A DNA stretch of 64,000 nt from G965215225 sp965215225 (GTDB lineage Bacteria; Pseudomonadota; Gammaproteobacteria; CBDBNL01; JAAOII01). A program made the position numbers and the translations under genes. The stretch lies in contig OZ244039.1 in the NCBI GenBank assembly GCA_965215225.1, positions 1,302,001 through 1,366,000 on the forward strand. Direction: 5' to 3'. The notes beneath the pieces were generated by a model. That model was not told where the DNA came from and did no database searches. It saw only the letters and a program-made list of their open reading frames with translations. This document shows positions 59,402 to 64,000 of the stretch, one piece after another. The number at the start of each line of letters is the position of its first letter. Positions within the stretch are counted from its first letter, which is position 1.

Positions 59402-60998
59402 ATCCAGCTATTTTCTCCTTCTCTTTCCATTGTTGGCAATAGCTGCCTATTTAATTGAGCTAAGATTTGAAGCCAGCTTGATAGCCCGAGTGCCAGTCTC
59501 ACTTGATCTGTCTGAGCGTCAACTCAGTGGTCTTGATAAGGCAATAGCAGCCCATACCCATTATCTATGGCGAAATAATGAGATGTTGGCTCAGCTGATC
59601 AGACCACCGCAAACTAAACGGATAGCAAATTTTTATATGGATAAATATGAGGTCAATCAAAAGCAATATCGCCAGTTTCTCAGCTGGTATAAGATTCATA
59701 AGCCGGAGGCGATTCGCTATCTTCATAATAGTCAACCGGTCGACTACGAATTTGCCAATCCCTATGCTAGTCATAAGATACTAGGACGGCTTGATGTGCC
59801 AGCCGCTGGTATCAGCTTTTTTGAAGCCCATCTATACTGCCGCACCAGTGGGGGAAACTTACCCAGTTCGGCTCAGTGGAGTGCAGCTGCTGGTGGCAAG
59901 GAAGGCAGATCCTATCCCTGGGGGGAAGAGTTTAATAATCTTCCTTGGCGCTATTCAGATCCTCTCCTTAACATTGCAACACCGCCAGAAAAGCGTGCTT
60001 CTCATAGCACCCCTGAGAATATTTTTGACCTGGGCAATGGATTATCTGAATGGACTGCTTCCTTTGCTGCTGATGGTAGGGTCTTGATGCGTGGCGGTAA
60101 TAACTATAATCAACCTTTTGAGTTGCACTCGCTCACTTTTATCGAGCGACCAGCGCCACCGTCTTTTCGCTCGCGTTATAGTGGTTTTCGTTGTGTCTAT
60201 CCTTGGCATAGAACTATGGGAAAAAGAAAAGAATTCAATAAGAAGCTTCCTTGGGGCGGTACTAGTCAGACCGTTCTTGTTGCTAGTGGTGAATATCCAG
60301 TTGGCGTATCTAATCGCCATTATGCGCCACGGCTATTGTCTTTCCTTGATGATATGGAGCCAAATTCATTAACCACTCTGCTGAGCATTCAACCACTCGA
60401 TTACCAGGAACAGATTAGATTTAGCAAGTATGAAATCAGCCGCCATCAATATCGTAGCTTTTTACGCGACCCTTTTGTTCGTTTAGGATTTTATGCCAAT
60501 ACGAATGAGCCGCGCGTTCACTCTTATAAACCGGCTAATTGGGATGAACAATTAAAGCAGCTGGATCTGCCAGTAACCGGTGTAGATTGGTGGAGCGCTT
60601 ATGCTTTTGCGGCCTGGGCCGGGGGAAGATTGCCGAGTGAAGAGGAATGGCTTTATGCTTATGTGGGTAAGGATTATACTCCCTATCCATGGGGAGAATC
60701 CTATTTGAATGGCTATGGGCATTTACGGGACAGTCAGCTAGACTATTTCCCTGAGGAGCCATTGGCAGTTAAAGCAAGCGCTAATGATAATAACACTAAT
60801 GGTATAGTAGCCATGGCAGGTAATGTCTCTGAGTGGACCCTGTCAGTAGAACCCTATCGCGGCGGTATAAATATGATAGTAAAAGGAGGGAACTATCGCT
60901 TGCCGGGCAAAACCTCAACCTATTATGCTTATAATGCTAAGGTGCCTCTTAATCATCGTTCAGAAGCCATAGGTATTCGAGTTGTTTATGACCAATAG
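59394..60998 (+). CDS. Membrane-anchored protein with two formylglycine-enzyme-like (SUMF1) domains
   Basis: A 534-residue protein. An N-terminal span (SSYFLLLFPLLAIAAYLIEL) is followed by two FGE-sulfatase/SUMF1 folds: domain 1 about residues 75-275 (YMDKYEVNQKQYRQFLSW, GNLPSSAQWSAAAGG, YPWGEEF, SGFRCVYPW) and domain 2 about 305-534 (ISRHQYRSFL, GRLPSEEEWLYAYVG, YPWGES, AMAGNVSEWTL, IGIRVVYD). The two active-site cysteines of true formylglycine enzymes are not both present, so a binding or structural role (C-type-lectin-like fold) is more likely than sulfatase activation. It overlaps the previous gene by eight bases. Confidence 0.78.
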   Translation: MLKSSYFLLLFPLLAIAAYLIELRFEASLIARVPVSLDLSERQLSGLDKAIAAHTHYLWRNNEMLAQLIRPPQTKRIANFYMDKYEVNQKQYRQFLSWYKIHKPEAIRYLHNSQPVDYEFANPYASHKILGRLDVPAAGISFFEAHLYCRTSGGNLPSSAQWSAAAGGKEGRSYPWGEEFNNLPWRYSDPLLNIATPPEKRASHSTPENIFDLGNGLSEWTASFAADGRVLMRGGNNYNQPFELHSLTFIERPAPPSFRSRYSGFRCVYPWHRTMGKRKEFNKKLPWGGTSQTVLVASGEYPVGVSNRHYAPRLLSFLDDMEPNSLTTLLSIQPLDYQEQIRFSKYEISRHQYRSFLRDPFVRLGFYANTNEPRVHSYKPANWDEQLKQLDLPVTGVDWWSAYAFAAWAGGRLPSEEEWLYAYVGKDYTPYPWGESYLNGYGHLRDSQLDYFPEEPLAVKASANDNNTNGIVAMAGNVSEWTLSVEPYRGGINMIVKGGNYRLPGKTSTYYAYNAKVPLNHRSEAIGIRVVYDQ

Positions 60999-61006
60999 TA
61001 ATTGCT

Positions 61007-61678
61007 ATGACAGAGCAGTCTAAACGAAGAATTATCGGGGGGGTGGTTCTTTTGCTAGTTGCAGTTGCTCTACTGCCTTTCTTGTTACGCGGTGGAGGGA
61101 GTTTCGACCTGAGCGAAGAAGGCAGTCTAGACGAGTTCCATACTATACCGCCAGCGCCGGAATTTAATCGCCTTGAGGTGCAGCAATTGGCGCAGCCGGC
61201 TGAGGTAGAAGAAATAGAACAGAAATTAGCCGAGGTAAAAGAGAACCGTCTCAGAAAGGAAGAAAGGCAAGAGAGAAGAGAAGAAGCTGAAGAGGCAGCA
61301 GCAATCAAGAAGGCACAGCTAGAGGCAAATGGAGGAAATGGGGCAAATGGGGGTCCCGGTAATGAAGCAGTCGAGGAAGAGAGAAAACAGATAAGAGATA
61401 GTCTCGATGAGATAGTCTTTAATGAACAAGGAGTCCCGCTTCGTTGGGTGGTTCAAGTGGTTTCTTATGTGGATGATGATAGCAGGGCAAAAGAATTTAG
61501 CCAAAGATTAAGAAAGGAAGAATTTCCCACTATGACGAGAGAGGTCATTAATAGTAAGCAGCAGCTTGTCCAGGTGGTTTATGTGGGTCCATTGCTCAGC
61601 CGCTCTAAGGCGGTGGAATATAAGACCAGGCTAGATAAAACCTATAAAATTGAAAGTATAATAAGGCCATGGAATTAG
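61007..61678 (+). CDS. SPOR-domain cell-division protein (DedD-like)
   Basis: A 223-residue bitopic protein: N-terminal span GGVVLLLVAVALLPFLL, a charged coiled-coil region (residues about 70-105, rich in Glu/Arg), a short NGGNGANGGPG linker, and a C-terminal SPOR domain (RWVVQVVSYVDDDSRAKEFSQRL...LVQVVYVGPLLSRSKAVEYK). SPOR domains bind denuded glycan strands at the septum. The position directly before cvpA and purF is that of dedD in gammaproteobacteria; folC, normally upstream, is replaced by the envelope module. Confidence 0.82.
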   Translation: MTEQSKRRIIGGVVLLLVAVALLPFLLRGGGSFDLSEEGSLDEFHTIPPAPEFNRLEVQQLAQPAEVEEIEQKLAEVKENRLRKEERQERREEAEEAAAIKKAQLEANGGNGANGGPGNEAVEEERKQIRDSLDEIVFNEQGVPLRWVVQVVSYVDDDSRAKEFSQRLRKEEFPTMTREVINSKQQLVQVVYVGPLLSRSKAVEYKTRLDKTYKIESIIRPWN

Positions 61679-62193
61679 ACTTTTTCCTTTTTAATCAGTT
61701 GGATTGGATAATTATTGCTATTTTTCTGGTACTCCTTACTTGGCATATGACACGGGGGGTCATTAAGACTCTTATCTCCTTAGTGGTATGGTTACTTGCA
61801 TTTATTATTGCCAAGTTAGCTGCTTATGGTCTGCAGGATTTTCTCGCGCCATATATAACCGATAGCGAACTTCTTATTCTGTTTCCTTTCTTCTTTGTTT
61901 TTGTTTTTGTTCTTCTTTTTCTCAATTTAATCACCTCTTTTTTTCGTTTGGATATTGACCTAGTGAAGGGAGCCGTTGGCCGATTGTTAGCTTTCTGTTG
62001 TTCCTTGCCTTTAATAATTATCCAAATTCTAGTCTTAACTCAGTTGGCTTATCTGCTGGCATTTAATAGCACTGAGTATTGGTATTTTTCTCAGCTTACT
62101 ACCTATGTGCTAGATTTAGAAAGCTTTTGGAATACTTGGATTCTTGAACCTCTTTGTTCTAGCCTTTTACGGAGCTCATGTGTGGGATTATAG
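61669..62193 (+). CDS. cvpA: CvpA-family membrane protein
   Basis: A 174-residue inner-membrane protein with about four spans, beginning MELDFFLFNQLDWIIIAIFL and containing the family block GVIKTLISLVVWLLAFIIAKLAA. CvpA is needed for envelope integrity and colicin V export in E. coli and is commonly co-transcribed with purF. It overlaps the SPOR gene by 10 bases and purF by 16. Confidence 0.83.
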   Translation: MELDFFLFNQLDWIIIAIFLVLLTWHMTRGVIKTLISLVVWLLAFIIAKLAAYGLQDFLAPYITDSELLILFPFFFVFVFVLLFLNLITSFFRLDIDLVKGAVGRLLAFCCSLPLIIIQILVLTQLAYLLAFNSTEYWYFSQLTTYVLDLESFWNTWILEPLCSSLLRSSCVGL

Positions 62194-63671
62194 GGGGCTT
62201 TACTTATGAGTCTATTAACCAGGTTCTATTTAATGGTTTAACTATGCTACAGCATCGCGGCCAGGACGGCGCTGGTATAGCAACTATTGATGGCGATGCA
62301 ATTCACTTAAGGCGATCTGCTGGGTTAGTCAGTGAGGTATTTAAAGAGGATCGCGATCTATTTCGTTTGACTGGGAATCTTGGCTTGGGACATGTTCGTT
62401 ATCCCACAGCCGGTAGCTCATCGCCGACCGAATGCCAACCCTTTTATGTCAACAGTCCTTTTGGCTTAGCCTTAGCTCATAATGGCACCATAAATAATGC
62501 TAAGGAGCTTAGAGAAGAAGTTAGGGCTAAGGGGCGACGACATATTAATACTGATTCGGATTCGGAGATACTTCTTAATTATTTGGCTTATTGTTTTGAA
62601 TCCATTCTTTCTCCTAGTCCGGAGGATCTATTTGCCGTTTTGAAAAAGGTTTATGATTCCTGTAGCGGTGGTTATGCGGTTGGCTGTCTGATAATGGGCT
62701 TGGGCTTTCTTGCTTTCCGTGACCCCAATGGTATTCGTCCTTTAATCTTTGGGGAAAGGTCTTCGCGTCAGGGGAAGGAATATTTGGTAGCTTCTGAGTC
62801 CATTGCCCTCCAAACCAATGGTTTTGTTCCGCAGCGGGATTTGGAAGCAGGCGAGGCAGTATTTATTAGTTGCGATGGTGAGATATTCTTTCATAAATTT
62901 AAAGGAGAAAAGTGCCCTTGTATTTTTGAACATGTCTATTTTGCTCGCCCAGATTCAGTCATAGACAATATTTCGGTTCATCGGGCGCGCCAGCGAATGG
63001 GAGTTGCTCTTAGTGAAGAAGTAAAGAAGGCATTGCCGGCTGGCGATATAGATGTGGTGATTCCGGTGCCAGATAGTAGTAGAGTGGCAGCGGTCGAACT
63101 GGCATTGAAGCTAAACATTCATTATCGTGAAGGCTTGGTTAAAAATCGCTATATTGGCCGCACTTTCATTATGCCACGACAGAATATTCGCGATATCTCG
63201 GTTCGGCGCAAACTCAGCACCATAGATTTGGAATTTCGTGGTAAGAATGTTTTGCTAGTGGATGATTCGATTGTGCGCGGCACAACCTGCCGCCAGATTA
63301 TATCTATGGCACGTCACTCAGGCGCTGCTAAGGTCTATTTTGCTTCGGCAGCGCCACCGGTCCTATGGCCGAATGTTTATGGCATTGATATGCCGTCGCG
63401 GCGGGAACTCATAGCGGCTGATAGGACTGAGGATGAGATTTGTGATTTAATCGGCGCCGATGGGTTGGTTTATCAAAAGTTACCTGCATTAATAGAGAGT
63501 GTGCAGGCCGACAATAGGGAAATTAAAAACTTTGATTGCTCGGTTTTTGATGGTAAGTATATTACTGGCGATATCAGTGAAGAATATCTTACCCAGTTGG
63601 ATATGACTCGCCGCGACGAGTCGAAAACACAGTTAGAAATTTTTGACGAAATGGCTTCTGCCTATTATTAA
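62178..63671 (+). CDS. purF: Amidophosphoribosyltransferase
   Basis: A 497-residue enzyme of purine biosynthesis, converting PRPP and glutamine to phosphoribosylamine. The N-terminal nucleophile is Cys2 (MCGIIGGF), and the glutaminase domain has LQHRGQDGAGIAT, GHVRYPTAG and AHNGTINN. The phosphoribosyltransferase domain has the PRPP motif VLLVDDSIVRGTT. There is no propeptide and no Fe-S cysteine set, as in the E. coli type. Confidence 0.95.
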   Translation: MCGIIGGFTYESINQVLFNGLTMLQHRGQDGAGIATIDGDAIHLRRSAGLVSEVFKEDRDLFRLTGNLGLGHVRYPTAGSSSPTECQPFYVNSPFGLALAHNGTINNAKELREEVRAKGRRHINTDSDSEILLNYLAYCFESILSPSPEDLFAVLKKVYDSCSGGYAVGCLIMGLGFLAFRDPNGIRPLIFGERSSRQGKEYLVASESIALQTNGFVPQRDLEAGEAVFISCDGEIFFHKFKGEKCPCIFEHVYFARPDSVIDNISVHRARQRMGVALSEEVKKALPAGDIDVVIPVPDSSRVAAVELALKLNIHYREGLVKNRYIGRTFIMPRQNIRDISVRRKLSTIDLEFRGKNVLLVDDSIVRGTTCRQIISMARHSGAAKVYFASAAPPVLWPNVYGIDMPSRRELIAADRTEDEICDLIGADGLVYQKLPALIESVQADNREIKNFDCSVFDGKYITGDISEEYLTQLDMTRRDESKTQLEIFDEMASAYY

Positions 63672-63672
63672 T

Positions 63673-64000
63673 ATGAAAAATACTTATGATGCTCTGAGCG
63701 AGCTTAAGCTCAAAGGAAACACCTATCAGTTCTATGATATAAAAAAGGTTCCTCATTCGGATAGGTTGCCCTATTCATTGAAAATCTTGCTTGAGAACCT
63801 CTTGCGTAATGAGGAGACGGTCGGTTCAGAAGATATTCGTTTCTTGGGGGAATGGACGCCTCATCAACAGCAGGCTAAGGAGATTTCTTATCGCCCGGCC
63901 CGGGTATTGTTACAAGACTTTACTGGGGTGCCAGCCATTGTTGATCTGGCGGCTATGAGGGATGCTATTTTGGCAATGAAGGGTAATCCAAATGCGATTA
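63673..64000 (+). CDS. acnA: Aconitate hydratase A (3' end outside window)
   Basis: The first 109 residues of an AcnA-type aconitase: KVPHSDRLPYSLKILLENLLRNE and RPARVLLQDFTGVPAIVDLAAMRDA are the standard N-terminal blocks. The frame is open to the window end. The start ATG is one base after the purF stop. It interconverts citrate and isocitrate with a 4Fe-4S cluster whose cysteines lie beyond this window. Confidence 0.92.
   Translation, partial: MKNTYDALSELKLKGNTYQFYDIKKVPHSDRLPYSLKILLENLLRNEETVGSEDIRFLGEWTPHQQQAKEISYRPARVLLQDFTGVPAIVDLAAMRDAILAMKGNPNAI

Noticed and set aside
59394..60998. Sulfatase-activating formylglycine-generating enzyme
   Set aside because: The required cysteine pair is not complete and there is no sulfatase in the window; only the fold is supported.

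Overview
The window reads as chromosomal DNA of a moderately AT-rich proteobacterium, most likely a gammaproteobacterium. The best lineage clue is the dedD-like/cvpA/purF order at the right end, together with FdxA, a ferredoxin-type sulfite reductase followed by DUF934 and CysG, and oadGAB. No ribosomal RNA is present, so this placement is an inference. Many gene relics, partial tandem duplications, insertion-sequence scars and homopolymer tracts suggest a genome in active rearrangement, as is common in host-associated bacteria.

Layout: (1) 1-2.5 kb: putrescine catabolism pair (puuA-like, cut by the window edge, and puuB-like). (2) 2.5-6 kb: a restriction-modification scar (adenine methyltransferase, endonuclease relic, 20-bp iteron-like repeats, a 100-bp MITE-like element), a ROK kinase and a YdeI-family protein. 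(3) 6-20.4 kb: a sugar/inositol regulon. A periplasmic binding-protein gene is present three times in tandem (two decayed copies, one intact), each behind the same palindromic control region; then permease, ATPase, two Gfo/Idh/MocA dehydrogenases, iolC-DUF2090, iolD, iolE, iolG and a DNA methyltransferase. Transport, oxidation, dehydration, ring hydrolysis, kinase and aldolase steps are covered; iolB and iolA are not in the window. (4) 20.4-23 kb: a GLUG-repeat lipoprotein with a 17-G tract. (5) 23-27.4 kb: assimilatory sulfite reduction (fdxA, cysI, DUF934, cysG). (6) 27.4-32.5 kb: DoxX, tRNA-Pro, bacterioferritin and the sodium-pumping decarboxylase oadGAB. (7) 32.5-44.5 kb: an accessory island with a KAP P-loop NTPase, three further GLUG-repeat genes (one interrupted by a complete IS, and starting with a 25-C tract), IS30 and FabH relics. 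(8) 44.5-54.4 kb: a glycerol-type ABC importer joined to a dihydroxyacetone kinase (DhaL, DhaM, DhaK) with its own HPr and Enzyme I. (9) 54.5-62.2 kb: a compact run of M23 peptidase, two bactofilins, a MotA/TolQ/ExbB-type channel, two single-span partner proteins, a double formylglycine-enzyme-fold protein, a SPOR protein and CvpA. (10) purF and the 5' end of acnA.

Three themes deserve attention. First, region 9 looks like a cell-envelope machine that pairs a bactofilin cytoskeleton and a peptidoglycan hydrolase with a proton-channel motor; I know of no described system with this exact make-up. Second, the GLUG surface proteins carry very long G/C homopolymers in or next to their signal peptides, the classic architecture of phase variation. 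Third, the chromosome repeatedly duplicates short segments across gene junctions (cysI/DUF934, cysG 3' end, oadG/oadA, oadA/oadB, promoter of the first GLUG gene, the binding-protein array), leaving the parent genes intact while creating short leader or chimeric reading frames.

All assignments are by eye from sequence motifs, lengths and context; no database search was run.
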